DNA of 38,127 bases from Arthrobacter sp. ZGTC412. Its GTDB lineage: Bacteria > Actinomycetota > Actinomycetes > Actinomycetales > Micrococcaceae. Where the stretch lies: positions 1-38,127 of the forward strand of contig NZ_PJII01000027.1 in NCBI RefSeq assembly GCF_002929215.1, in the 5' to 3' direction. Of this stretch, positions 8,217 to 16,322 are shown in pieces. The notes below the pieces were generated by a model. It was not told the DNA's origin. It did no database searches and saw only the letters and a list, made by a program, of their open reading frames with translations. A program made the position numbers and the translations under genes. Positions within the stretch are counted from its first letter, which is position 1, and the number at the start of each line of letters is the position of its first letter.

Positions 8217-8993
8217 CTATCCCACCGGCCGCAGCGACGTGATCATCCGCCGGATGTTTTGGTACTCCGGCGTGTTCATGTACCGGCGGGCCTGTTCCAG
8301 GTACGGCAGGTTCTCGGCACCAGGGGTCACGTTGTTCTCCGGGTTGTAGAACGCGCCGAACATCGCAGAGGTGGGTGGCCACGTGAAGAAGTGGACGATA
8401 GGACACGCCGAATCACCGGTAGGCGCCGGAACGGAAGTGATGCCATAGGCCGCTGCCGGGGTATCGGCCGGCCCGGGAGCGCTGTCGTCGCCGCGGGTCT
8501 CGAAAACAAAGCGGGGCGATGTCCCGTTCTGGGCCAACGCTGGCAGCTCCTGGGTTTCCAGCTCTGCGTACGGGTACTTCTCCAGGCAGGTGGACCCAAT
8601 GGCCATGTTGGTGCGGAGAGCAGCCATCGGCTTTCCGGCCCTATTCGTGACCTCGGCGAATGCCCCGCCGCCTTCTGGCAGTTCCCCTGCAGGGTCTGTC
8701 ACGCTCCAGGCCGCGGGCAGGTCAAACGCGAGTTGCCCGTCCGCCGTCGTGAACGTCACCCAAGAGCCGCTGGCGTTGGTGGTGGCAGGGGCACTCGTGG
8801 CCGGGGCTGTGGCCGCCGGCGAAGAATCCGCCGGCGAGGCAGTCGGCGCAGTCAGGGTCGCCGTCGCGCCGGGCGAAGCGGAGGCCCCGGGCGAGGTGTT
8901 TGTCGCCGTCGGCGGACCAGCCTGCGAACCGCACCCCGCAAGTACAACAGCAACCAGAGTCATCGCGGGCAGCAGCCCGCCGGACCTACGCAT
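8217..8993 (-). CDS. Secreted lipoprotein of unknown function
   Basis: This is a 258-residue protein. ATG 8993 is selected because GGAGG lies 5 bases upstream. A short signal peptide ends in the lipobox VLAGC (Cys21). Residues 25-85 are a Thr/Ala/Pro/Ser-rich linker of cell-wall-spanning type. The globular part (about 88-258) opens with WVTFTTADGQLAFDLPAAWSV, resembling the start of PsbP/LpqN-like actinobacterial lipoproteins, and contains paired cysteines that may form disulfides. It is apparently monocistronic, with hairpins on both sides. I do not recognise a specific function. Confidence 0.85.
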   Translation of the reverse strand: MRRSGGLLPAMTLVAVVLAGCGSQAGPPTATNTSPGASASPGATATLTAPTASPADSSPAATAPATSAPATTNASGSWVTFTTADGQLAFDLPAAWSVTDPAGELPEGGGAFAEVTNRAGKPMAALRTNMAIGSTCLEKYPYAELETQELPALAQNGTSPRFVFETRGDDSAPGPADTPAAAYGITSVPAPTGDSACPIVHFFTWPPTSAMFGAFYNPENNVTPGAENLPYLEQARRYMNTPEYQNIRRMITSLRPVG

Positions 8994-9124
8994 TTCATCC
9001 TCCCGGAGGTCAGAAAACTTGTCCTCCAATTGTGGAACCGCCGGCAGGTTTCGGAACGGGTGGCCGCTGATTGGCGCCGAACCGTTGTGCCGAATAACAG
9101 AAAAGCTATTGGGCCTTAAAGCAC

Positions 9125-9160
9125 GACGGCGGCCCGCCCCCTGGGGAGCCGGCCGCCGTC
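9125..9160 (-). terminator. Terminator of the alcohol dehydrogenase gene
   Basis: GACGGCGGCC (9125-9134) pairs with GGCCGCCGTC (9151-9160) with a 16-nt loop. It lies 16 bp beyond the dehydrogenase stop on the minus strand. The sequence beyond the stem on that strand is TGCTTTAAGG, only weakly T-rich. Confidence 0.65.
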
Positions 9161-9175
9161 GATCGCGTTTTGTTA

Positions 9176-10216
9176 CTAGAGGGTGGCGGTGTCGATTACG
9201 AAGCGGTAGCGGACGTCCGAGGCGAGAACCCGCTCGTACGCGTCGTTAATCTTCTCGGCCGGGATGACCTCGATCTCGGCACCGAGGTGGTGCTCGGCGC
9301 AGAAGTCCAGCATTTCCTGCGTTTCGCGGATGCCGCCGATCATCGAACCGGCAAAGGAGCGCCGGCCGCCGATCAGTGCGAAGGCGTTGACGGGGAGCGG
9401 CTCGGCGGGTGCGCCGACGTTCACCAGCGCGCCTTCGAGGGCCAGCAGCTGCAGGTAGGAGCTGATGTCGATCGATGCGCTGACAGTGTTGATGATCAGG
9501 TCAAAGGTACCGGCGAGGTCCTTGAAGGTGTTCTCGTCGCTGGTGGCGTAGTAGGCGTCGGCACCGAGGCGCAGCCCGTCTTCCTGCTTCTTCAGGGACT
9601 GGGACAGGACGGTTACCTCTGCGCCCATGGCGTGGGCGAGTTTGACGGCCATGTGGCCGAGCCCGCCGAGGCCGACGACGGCCACCTTCTTGCCGGGTCC
9701 GGCGCCCCAGTGGCGCAACGGGGAGTAGGTGGTGATCCCGGCGCAGAGCAGCGGGGCTGCGACATCGAGCTCGATGCCTTCCGGAATGCGCACCACGAAG
9801 TCTTCGGTCACGACGACGTGGCTTGAGTAGCCGCCCTGGGTGATGGTGCCGTCGCGGTCAACTGCGCCGTACGTGCCGACCATCGAGTTGAGGCAGTACT
9901 GCTCCTCGCCCTTCAGGCAGTTGGCGCATTCGCGGCAGGAATTGACCATGCAGCCGACGCCGACGCGGTCGCCCACGGCGTGCTTGCTGACGGCGGTGCC
10001 CACCTCGGTGACGATGCCGGCGATCTCGTGCCCGGGAACCAGCGGGTACTGCTGGGGACCCCAGTCACCGCGGACGGTGTGGATGTCCGAGTGACAGATG
10101 CCGGCGAACTTGATCTCGATCAGGACATCGTGCGGGCCGACTTCGCGGCGCTCGATGGTGGTTGCAATGAGGTCCTCTGTAGCGGACGGGGATGCATAGG
10201 CCTTGACGGTGGTCAT
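9176..10216 (-). CDS. Zinc-dependent NAD(P) alcohol dehydrogenase (YahK/AdhA, cinnamyl-alcohol-dehydrogenase-like)
   Basis: This is a 346-residue cytosolic enzyme interconverting aldehydes and alcohols. Catalytic zinc ligands Cys41 (GICHSD) and His63-Glu64 (PGHE) are present, structural zinc cysteines are 94, 97, 100 and 108, and the nucleotide loop is GLGGLGH. The start is ATG 10216 with AGGAG upstream. It lies 112 bp downstream of the MFS gene on the same strand. The gap holds a palindrome identical in design to the one at the MFS/XRE promoter, so it probably has its own regulated promoter. A role in detoxifying reactive aldehydes is likely from the family, but the substrate is unknown. Confidence 0.93.
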   Translation of the reverse strand: MTTVKAYASPSATEDLIATTIERREVGPHDVLIEIKFAGICHSDIHTVRGDWGPQQYPLVPGHEIAGIVTEVGTAVSKHAVGDRVGVGCMVNSCRECANCLKGEEQYCLNSMVGTYGAVDRDGTITQGGYSSHVVVTEDFVVRIPEGIELDVAAPLLCAGITTYSPLRHWGAGPGKKVAVVGLGGLGHMAVKLAHAMGAEVTVLSQSLKKQEDGLRLGADAYYATSDENTFKDLAGTFDLIINTVSASIDISSYLQLLALEGALVNVGAPAEPLPVNAFALIGGRRSFAGSMIGGIRETQEMLDFCAEHHLGAEIEVIPAEKINDAYERVLASDVRYRFVIDTATL

Positions 10217-10304
10217 GGTTCTCCTGTGGTTCTTAGGGGGATCTTTAAGATGCTACCGGTGTGGAGTACGATCCACCCGGCTTTATGGGCCCGTAGCGGT
10301 GGCC

Positions 10305-10326
10305 CTGCTGTAACTGGTTCTGGCAG
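10305..10326. promoter_or_regulatory. Operator-like palindrome upstream of the alcohol dehydrogenase (copy 1)
   Basis: The site is a half site CTGCTGTAAC, a 2-bp centre TG, and GTTCTGGCAG, the imperfect reverse complement. It sits 89 bp before the dehydrogenase start, just past the MFS stop. The same 10-2-10 layout recurs at 11670-11691. It is probably bound by the XRE/MmyB-type regulator encoded at 11732. Confidence 0.6.
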
Positions 10327-10328
10327 TC

Positions 10329-11591
10329 CTACCCTTGGCGGCCTTGGTACTCGTCGTCGGTGACGTGCAGGTACTGGCTGCGAGCGTGCGGGCGGGCCAG
10401 GACGAGGAGTCCGAACAGGGACAGCAGTGCTCCGCCGATCATGAGCAGGGCCATGGGGACCGCCGTGCCTGATCCGCCCAGGCCGGCGATGGGCGCGACT
10501 ACGCCGGCGGTGGTCCACTGCACGAGGCCCAGAACTGCGGAACTTGTACCTGGATGCGCGGGTACTTCCGCCGAGGCGAGGGCGCCGCCGTTGGTACCGA
10601 TGAGGCCCTGGGCCACCATAAGGGCGAAGAAGCTGCCCATGGCAACCAGCAAAGGGGTGGCCCACCACAAAGCTCCGGCCAGCATAACCACCCCCGCGGC
10701 CAAGGCAATGATTTGCCCAACGAAGATGACTTTGCGGGTGGACACTCGGCCTGCCAGGCGCGCTGAGATGAGGGCAGCCACGGTCATGCCGCCCGCGTTG
10801 GCGGCAAACACGATGGAGTACATCACCGGGGACAGGCCGTTCATGTTCTGCAGGATGAACGCGGACGTGGCCACGTACGCGAACAGTGCAATAAAGGCCG
10901 ACGACGCCACCACCACGTAGCCGACGAACCGGCGGTTTGCGAGCACGTCCTTCGCCGCGCGGCCGAATTCAGCCAGCCCGCCGGAGTGGCGTTTCTCCCG
11001 CGGGAGGGATTCCGGGACGACGAACAGGGCGCAGAGGGTCATGAGGACTCCTAGGGCGGCGAGGGCCCAGAACGTCATCCGCCACCCGGTCAGCTGAAGA
11101 ATCACGGCTCCGAGCAAGGGGCTGATGACCGGGGCCACGCCGCCGATGCCCATTACAAGGTTGAGTACCCGGACCAGCTGTGACCCGTGGGCGAGATCGA
11201 CGATGACGGCACGGCCGATGACCATGGCCCAGCCGCCGCCGAAGCCCTGCAGGAAGCGCGCGAACATCAGGATTCCGACGTCGGGGGCGAGGGCACACGC
11301 GACCGACGCGACAGCCATCAGGACAGTGCCCGCCGCCAGCGGCAACCGCCGGCCGCGCTGGTCACTAAACGGGCCGCCCACCAGCTGCCCGAGCCCCATC
11401 CCGGCGAAAAAGGTGGTCAGGGTCAGCTGCACCGCGGACGCCGTCGTGCCAAACTCTTCCGACACACGAGGGAAGGCCGGAACGTACATATCGGTGGCCA
11501 GCGGCGCCACGGCCGTGAGGAAGATGACCGTTGCAACCAGCGTCGCCGGGACGGCGCCAACTGACGGCGCACGCGTTGCGGTTGGCAGCAT
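10329..11591 (-). CDS. MFS drug-resistance exporter, Bcr/CflA type
   Basis: This is a 420-residue, 12-span proton-coupled exporter. The family start is recognisable (PLATDMYVPAFPRVSEEFG in span 1), followed by the MFS loop GGPFSDQRGRRLPL between spans 2 and 3 and RFLQGFGGGWAMVIGRAV in span 4. The start is ATG 11591 with GGAG 9 bases upstream. It is divergent from the XRE/MmyB-type regulator, whose putative operator lies in the 140-bp gap. Together with the alcohol dehydrogenase it forms an export-plus-detoxification pair. The substrate is unknown. Confidence 0.92.
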   Translation of the reverse strand: MLPTATRAPSVGAVPATLVATVIFLTAVAPLATDMYVPAFPRVSEEFGTTASAVQLTLTTFFAGMGLGQLVGGPFSDQRGRRLPLAAGTVLMAVASVACALAPDVGILMFARFLQGFGGGWAMVIGRAVIVDLAHGSQLVRVLNLVMGIGGVAPVISPLLGAVILQLTGWRMTFWALAALGVLMTLCALFVVPESLPREKRHSGGLAEFGRAAKDVLANRRFVGYVVVASSAFIALFAYVATSAFILQNMNGLSPVMYSIVFAANAGGMTVAALISARLAGRVSTRKVIFVGQIIALAAGVVMLAGALWWATPLLVAMGSFFALMVAQGLIGTNGGALASAEVPAHPGTSSAVLGLVQWTTAGVVAPIAGLGGSGTAVPMALLMIGGALLSLFGLLVLARPHARSQYLHVTDDEYQGRQG

Positions 11592-11669
11592 GGTTCAGGA
11601 CTCCATCTGGTTGATGACGAAAAGGGGATGTTTCCATCAAACCGGCAGCCGGCAAACGTAGCGAGGGCC

Positions 11670-11691
11670 CTGCTGTAACGGGTTATGGCAG
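11670..11691. promoter_or_regulatory. Operator-like palindrome in the MFS/XRE divergent promoter (copy 2)
   Basis: CTGCTGTAAC, centre GG, then GTTATGGCAG: an imperfect 22-bp dyad with eight of ten paired positions matching. It lies 79 bp from the MFS start and about 40 bp before the regulator's ATG, well placed to control both. It matches the site at 10305-10326 in 18 of 22 positions. Confidence 0.65.
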
Positions 11692-11719
11692 ACCCTCCTT
11701 ACGGTTTCCCCTTTCGTCG

Positions 11720-11725
11720 TAACGT
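11720..11725 (+). promoter_or_regulatory. Candidate -10 for a leaderless regulator transcript
   Basis: TAACGT at 11720-11725 fits TANNNT and ends 6 bases before the ATG at 11732. No Shine-Dalgarno is present, which suggests a leaderless mRNA as for the other regulators in this window. Confidence 0.3.
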
Positions 11726-11731
11726 TGCCGT

Positions 11732-12619
11732 ATGGATAACCGAGCCGAGGTCCGGCAGTTTCTGTCCACCCGCCGTGGACGCATCACCCCGGAACAGGCC
11801 GGCATCGAACCGTACGGCGGGCGCCGCAGGGTGCCCGGACTCCGCCGGGAAGAAGTGGCCCGCCTGGCCGGCGTCAGCGTTGACTACTACACCCGCCTGG
11901 AACGCGGTAACCTCACGGGCGTTTCTGACAGTGTCCTTGACGCAATCGCACGGGCACTGGAACTCGACCGTGCGGAGCACGACCACCTCTACGACCTGGC
12001 ACGCGCAGCCAACACGTCGGGCCGGAAGCGTGCGGCGAGCGCCGCGCCTGCAGGCGTCCGGCCGGAACTCCAGTACCTCCTGGACACCATCACGGGAGCG
12101 CCGGCCTTCATCGGAAACAACCGGTTGGACATCGTGGCCGCCAACACCCTTGGCTACGCCCTGTACTCGGACATGTACCGGGGTCCGGCACGCCCGGCCA
12201 ACCATTCACGCTTCATCTTCCTGGACCCGCGCGCGCACAACTTCTACCCGGACTGGGAGCGGGCAGCGAATACCAACGTGGCCATCCTGCGCCGTGAAGC
12301 GGGCCGTAATCCGCATGACAAGGGCATTGCGGAACTTATCGGCGAGTTGTCCATGCGCAGCGACGAATTCCGCACGCGCTGGGCAGCGCACAACGTTCGG
12401 CGGCATTACGCCGGGACCAAGTTCTTCCAGCACCCTGTGGTGGGGCTGCTCGAACTGAACTACCAGGTCCTGGGCCTGGAAGAGGACCCCGGGCATTCAC
12501 TCACGGTCTATCCCGCTACGCCAGGCAGTCCCTCAGAGGAAAGCCTCAAGCTCCTTGCTTCCTGGGCCGCAACCGAAAAGATCGCCGAATCGGCCCAAGC
12601 GCATGCCAGGATCCAGTAG
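11732..12619 (+). CDS. XRE-family regulator with MmyB-like ligand-binding domain
   Basis: This is a 295-residue regulator. Residues about 5-85 hold the helix-turn-helix, with the family hallmark RRVPGLRREEVARLAGVSVD followed by YYTRLERG. Residues about 110-280 are the MmyB-like PAS-type ligand domain (PAFIGNNRLDIVAANTLGYA, and NVRRHYAGTKFFQHPVVGLL nearer the C-terminus). Members of this group bind hydrophobic or fatty ligands and usually control a neighbouring oxidoreductase. Here it is divergent to the MFS exporter, with the alcohol dehydrogenase beyond. Two shared palindromes support a three-gene regulon. Ligand unknown. Confidence 0.92.
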   Translation: MDNRAEVRQFLSTRRGRITPEQAGIEPYGGRRRVPGLRREEVARLAGVSVDYYTRLERGNLTGVSDSVLDAIARALELDRAEHDHLYDLARAANTSGRKRAASAAPAGVRPELQYLLDTITGAPAFIGNNRLDIVAANTLGYALYSDMYRGPARPANHSRFIFLDPRAHNFYPDWERAANTNVAILRREAGRNPHDKGIAELIGELSMRSDEFRTRWAAHNVRRHYAGTKFFQHPVVGLLELNYQVLGLEEDPGHSLTVYPATPGSPSEESLKLLASWAATEKIAESAQAHARIQ

Positions 12620-12639
12620 CCGCCTCCCTTGGACCGCCC

Positions 12640-13800
12640 CTACGAAAGTGGGACGGCGAGGATCTGGTCATCCCCGGGCTTTGGATCGCCGCGTCCGTCG
12701 GTGTTGTTGGTCAAGAACCACAATTGTCCGTCGGGTGAAAGCGCCACGTCGCGGATCCGGCCGAACTCGCGACTGTAGTGGTCCGTGGAATTGGAGGGGT
12801 CGGAGACGGGAACGGACCGCAGAACCTGTCCCCGAAGGTTGGCGATGAAGAGGGTCCCGCCGGCATGTGCCATACCGCTGGGACTCGCGCCGCCGGGCTG
12901 CCATTGCTGCACGGGGTCCACAAAGCCCTCCCGGCCCGCGATCCCTTCGACCGTGGGCCAGCCGTAGTTGGCGCCGGGTGTAATGATGTTCAGCTCATCC
13001 CAGGTGTTCTGCCCAAATTCGGTGGCGAACAGTGTTCCGTCGTCGGTCCACGCCAGTCCCTGCGGGTTCCGGTGCCCATAGCTGTAAGTGAGGGAGCCTG
13101 GGAAGGGATTATCGTCAGGAACACCACCGTCAGGGGCCATGCGCAGGATTTTTCCGGCAAGGGAGTTCCGGTCCTGGGCGCTGTCGCGCTGGCCTGCATC
13201 GCCGGTTGTCACGTACAGCATGCCGTCGGGACCGAAAGCGATCCGGCCGCCGTCGTGGTTGCCTGCGGCAGGAATCCCAGAGAGCAGGGTGTCCGGCTGT
13301 CCGAGGGACAGGGAGCCTGGCGCCCCGGTGACGGTGAAGCGCTGGACCCGGTTGCCGTCTGCCGCCGTCGAATACACGTAGAGGTCTCCCCCGCTGCCCA
13401 CTGCCAGGCCCAGCAGCCCGGCCTCGCCGCGGTCCGCCACACCCTCAACCGTTCCGATGGGCCGTGCGGAGCCATCCGCTGAAAGTTCGAGTATGCGGGC
13501 GCTGTTCCGCTCGCTGACCAGGGGCGTTCCGTTACGGAACACCACGGACCACGGGGCCTGCAGGCCTGTCGTGATCGCCTGGGGGGTGCCGGCAATGGCA
13601 GCGGCTGCAGTCCGGGTGGGCGAACCGGCCGGGCGGGAGGAAGCCGGGGCTGAGGTAACGGGGGCAGAGGTGGCCGGAGCCGACGGAACGGGGACCGGGG
13701 AACTGGTGGTCTGCTGCGCGGACGGCGGGGCTGTGGCGGTGCAGCCAGCCAGCAAAAGGCCCGTCCCAAAGGCAGCCGCCGAAAGAACCCAGTGGCGCAT
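12640..13800 (-). CDS. PQQ-dependent sugar dehydrogenase-like (GSDH/sorbosone) lipoprotein
   Basis: This is a 386-residue exported lipoprotein. The signal peptide ends at LLAGC (Cys20), followed by a Pro/Ser/Ala linker to about residue 68 and a six-bladed beta-propeller of the soluble glucose dehydrogenase/Hhip type. His182 in GNHDGGRIAFGPDG matches the catalytic histidine region, and YGHRNPQGLAWT and ATEFGQNTWDELN are further family segments. It probably oxidises sugars at the cell surface with PQQ. No PQQ synthesis genes are nearby, so the cofactor may come from outside. It is convergent with the XRE regulator (20-bp gap, no hairpin seen). Confidence 0.9.
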   Translation of the reverse strand: MRHWVLSAAAFGTGLLLAGCTATAPPSAQQTTSSPVPVPSAPATSAPVTSAPASSRPAGSPTRTAAAAIAGTPQAITTGLQAPWSVVFRNGTPLVSERNSARILELSADGSARPIGTVEGVADRGEAGLLGLAVGSGGDLYVYSTAADGNRVQRFTVTGAPGSLSLGQPDTLLSGIPAAGNHDGGRIAFGPDGMLYVTTGDAGQRDSAQDRNSLAGKILRMAPDGGVPDDNPFPGSLTYSYGHRNPQGLAWTDDGTLFATEFGQNTWDELNIITPGANYGWPTVEGIAGREGFVDPVQQWQPGGASPSGMAHAGGTLFIANLRGQVLRSVPVSDPSNSTDHYSREFGRIRDVALSPDGQLWFLTNNTDGRGDPKPGDDQILAVPLS

Positions 13801-13977
13801 GTGTTTCTCCTATCAATCACGGTTCCGAGGACAGTACTTGCGGCCAGGCGTTGACATGATGTGCCATCGACCTTTTCCAGTCACATTAACCCTCGTTGCG
13901 GATCATGGCGCCCCGTTGCCCGGTTTGTCCTTCGGATGGCGTCATAAGTAGTGCGGTGTCCTCCTATTTAGCGTCTT

Positions 13978-14006
13978 TTGCGCGGTGCTGGCCAAGGCCT
14001 TGATAA
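13978..14006 (+). promoter_or_regulatory. Candidate promoter of the cysteine-leader/sulfonate operon
   Basis: TTGCGC at 13978-13983 and TGATAA at 14001-14006 are separated by 17 bp. The start of transcription would be near 14013, giving about 70 nt before the leader ORF. The rest of the 284-bp gap 13801-14084 holds the divergent promoter of the PQQ-dehydrogenase gene. An isolated TTGACA occurs at 13851 without a good -10 partner. I see no other gene there. Confidence 0.3.
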
Positions 14007-14084
14007 CCGTGCTTAGGTGTTTCCACGGCCCACGCCGGGCAACACAAAACAGCACTTGGAACGCCAGAACGAAAAGGAGGACAG

Positions 14085-14216
14085 ATGCGGGAAACAACCA
14101 GCCGCGTGCAAGGCTGTTATTCCTCCGGTCCGTCCTGTTGCCGCACTGAATGCTGTCGCCGCACTGAACGAATGTGCAGCATGCGGGCCGCCCGTTACCG
14201 CAGCTCCGCCGTCTAG
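14085..14216 (+). CDS. Cysteine-rich leader peptide (probable translation-dependent attenuator)
   Basis: This is a 43-codon ORF beginning MRETTSRVQGC. It has six cysteines: 11, the pair 18-19, the pair 23-24 and 31. The paired units are near-duplicates (CCRTE, CCRRTE), a design expected for sensing Cys-tRNA charging. ATG 14085 follows an ideal AAGGAGG with 5-nt spacing, better than most genes in the window. It ends at TAG 14214-14216, inside the loop of a hairpin, 124 bp before the sulfonate-type transporter. Polycysteine leader peptides that control sulfur genes are known in mycobacteria. This one is inferred to stall ribosomes when cysteine is scarce. It has no resemblance to a stable protein. 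Confidence 0.75.
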   Translation: MRETTSRVQGCYSSGPSCCRTECCRRTERMCSMRAARYRSSAV

Positions 14217-14310
14217 CCTCCGACGGCGCCGAGCGCACCAGATAGAAACTCCCTTTCTCAGGCCCTGTCCCAGGGCCAGCTCCGCTGTGCCAACTTTTCC
14301 GTCTTGGCAC
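14203..14310 (+). promoter_or_regulatory. Three consecutive hairpins between leader ORF and transporter gene
   Basis: Hairpin 1 pairs GCTC-CGCCGTC (14203-14213) with GACGGCG-CC-GAGC (14222-14234); its loop contains the leader stop codon. Hairpin 2 pairs GGCCCTG (14261-14267) with CAGGGCC (14271-14277). Hairpin 3 pairs GTGCCAA (14287-14293) with TTGGCAC (14304-14310) and ends 18 nt before the GAAAGG ribosome site of the next gene. None has a T tract. This is consistent with ribosome-controlled folding or Rho-dependent attenuation; the mechanism is inferred. Confidence 0.6.
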
Positions 14311-14340
14311 GCCATCCCCACCACTTCCGAAAGGCCAAAC

Positions 14341-15462
14341 ATGTCCTTCGCTGCATCCACCCGTCCCCCGTCCGCCGCAATCGGGGCGTCAACCTTCACC
14401 AGGCGCCGCGCCCTTGGCGCTTTCCTGGTCCTGCCTGCACTTGGCCTCCTGACTGCCTGCGGCGGAACGGCCACCGCCGTCAACCCGTCGGCCGCCCAGG
14501 TGTCGCTGGCCCCGCTGGCCACCTCCGTTCCGGCCGGTACCACCATCACAGTGGGTGATCCGACCGTCAAGGTGGCCCTGGAACTCTCCGGCCTGAACAA
14601 GGAGCTCGAGGGCTTCAATGTGGAGTTCGCCAACATCTCCGGCGGACCGCAGACCACCGAAGCGTTCAGGGCCAATGCCCTTGACGTCGGCTCCGTGGCT
14701 GACATCCCGCCCATCCACGCCACGTGGACCGGCCTTGATGTCCGCATCATCGCCAGCGCGTACCGCCAGGACGCCGTAAACCACCCGCTCTATGAACTGG
14801 GCATCGCACCCGGGGCCGGGATCGCTTCACTGGAGGAGCTGCGGGGCAAGAGGGTGGCCTACAGCCCGGGCCAGGCCCAGGGCGCACTGGTCCTGCGGAT
14901 CCTCGAAAAGGCGGGCCTTGCCCAGGACGACGTGAAGCTGGTGGAACTGCCCAGCACAGGAGATACCTATGCCACCGCGCTGGCCAGCAAACAGGTGGAT
15001 GCCGCGCCGCTCGGCGGAGTGCAGATCAAGCGTTACCTCTCCAAGTACCAGGCCGACGGCGGCACTACCCTCCGGCATGGCCTGCGCGACGATCCGGGAC
15101 ACCTTTACTCCCCCACCCAAATCCTGGCCGACCCCGCCAAGGCCGCTGCCCTGGCCGCCTACGTGAAGGTGTGGGGCAAGGCCCAGCGCTGGATCGAGGA
15201 CCACCCCGAGGAATGGCTCGAGGGCTACTACGTTACGGACCAGGGCCTCTCCCGCGAGGACGGCCAGTACCTGATCGAGGCCGCCGGCAAGCGGGACGTC
15301 CCGACGTCCTGGGCTGAAGGCATCCAACGGCACCAGCAGACCATCGATCTGCTCTCCCGTGAACAGAAAAAGCCGCAACTGACAGCCGCGGACCTTTACG
15401 ACACCCGCTACGAGGCCGTCGCCGGCAGCGCGTTTGCCGAGGCCGGAAAGGGCGCAGCATGA
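14341..15462 (+). CDS. Sulfonate/organosulfur-type ABC transporter substrate-binding lipoprotein (SsuA-like)
   Basis: This is a 373-residue exported binding protein. ATG 14341 follows GAAAGG at 6 nt; the frame is open further upstream but that part overlaps the leader. A twin-arginine-like TRRRALGAFLVLPALGLL precedes the lipobox LTAC (Cys40). The body matches the SsuA/NMT1-type binding fold: FVEFANISGGPQT-like segment near residue 95, NALDVGSVADIPP and GKRVAYSPGQAQGALVLRIL. Its stop overlaps the permease start (ATGA). With the cysteine leader and the downstream monooxygenase, import of a sulfur-bearing compound is the best reading. Confidence 0.88.
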   Translation: MSFAASTRPPSAAIGASTFTRRRALGAFLVLPALGLLTACGGTATAVNPSAAQVSLAPLATSVPAGTTITVGDPTVKVALELSGLNKELEGFNVEFANISGGPQTTEAFRANALDVGSVADIPPIHATWTGLDVRIIASAYRQDAVNHPLYELGIAPGAGIASLEELRGKRVAYSPGQAQGALVLRILEKAGLAQDDVKLVELPSTGDTYATALASKQVDAAPLGGVQIKRYLSKYQADGGTTLRHGLRDDPGHLYSPTQILADPAKAAALAAYVKVWGKAQRWIEDHPEEWLEGYYVTDQGLSREDGQYLIEAAGKRDVPTSWAEGIQRHQQTIDLLSREQKKPQLTAADLYDTRYEAVAGSAFAEAGKGAA

Positions 15463-16322
15463 GCGCCGCCCCCGTGCTGGAGCGTCCCGCCGTCGAACCC
15501 CATCAGGACCCAGCCCTCACCGGACGCCCGGACGTGCGGCCCACTGGCCACCGCCTTGGACCGGGACGACGACGGCGGCTGGCATGGCTGCTGGGCCCCT
15601 CGGCCCTGCTGCTGCTTTGGACAGTCTCCTCGGCAACCGGGCTGCTCGATCCAAGGATCCTCTCCGAACCCTGGACCGTAGTGGCCACCGCCGGTGAACT
15701 CCTCGCTGACGGCCGGCTCCAGGAAAACCTCGCCATCTCCGCCCAGCGCGCCGGACTGGGGCTCTTCTTCGGCATCGTCGTCGGCGCCCTGCTGGCACTC
15801 CTTTCGGGGCTGAGCCGGGTGGGCGAGGCGCTCATCGACGGGCCGGTGCAGATCAAGCGCGCCATTCCCGGCCTGGCCCTGATCCCGCTCCTCATCCTGT
15901 GGTTCGGCATCGACGAAACCATGAAGGTCCTCACCATCACGCTCGGCGTCTTTGTCCCCGTTTATCTGCAGACGCATGCCGGGCTGCGTGGAATCGACCT
16001 GCGTTACGTCGAACTCGCCCAGACCGTCGGGCTGAGCCGCGCCGCCTTCATCCGCAAAGTGGTTCTCCCCGGTGCCCTGCCCGGCTTCTTCCTGGGCCTC
16101 CGCTTCGCCGTCACCGGTGCCTGGGTGTCCCTGGTGGTGGTGGAGCAGATCAACGCCACCAGCGGCATCGGCTACATGATGGAGCTCGCCCGCACCTATG
16201 GCCAGACCAACATCATCGTCCTCGGACTGGCCGTCTACGGCATTCTCGGCCTGATTTCCGACGGCGCAGTCCGCTTCTTCGAACGAAAGGCCCTCTCTTG
16301 GCAGCGCACTCTGGCGGGCTGA
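15459..16322 (+). CDS. SsuC-type ABC transporter permease
   Basis: This is a 287-residue inner-membrane subunit of the SsuC/TauC family. A charged N-terminus (to about residue 40) is followed by six spans, the family segments QIKRAIPGLALIPLLILWFG and ELAQTVGLSRAAFIRKVVLPGALPG (the EAA coupling loop, split here at its usual glycine) and a C-terminal GLISDGAVRFFERK. It starts within the SsuA-like stop and overlaps the ATPase start by 25 bp, so the three transporter genes are tightly coupled. Confidence 0.92.
   Translation: MSAAPVLERPAVEPHQDPALTGRPDVRPTGHRLGPGRRRRLAWLLGPSALLLLWTVSSATGLLDPRILSEPWTVVATAGELLADGRLQENLAISAQRAGLGLFFGIVVGALLALLSGLSRVGEALIDGPVQIKRAIPGLALIPLLILWFGIDETMKVLTITLGVFVPVYLQTHAGLRGIDLRYVELAQTVGLSRAAFIRKVVLPGALPGFFLGLRFAVTGAWVSLVVVEQINATSGIGYMMELARTYGQTNIIVLGLAVYGILGLISDGAVRFFERKALSWQRTLAG

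Noticed and set aside
14136-14170. Short direct repeats (CGCACTGAA twice) as part of a CRISPR or satellite
   Set aside because: They are only the duplicated Cys-pair codons of the leader ORF; no array structure.
14017-14340. Upstream extension of the SsuA-like binding protein
   Set aside because: It overlaps the cysteine leader in another frame and would bury the signal peptide; ATG 14341 has a ribosome site and places the signal sequence correctly.
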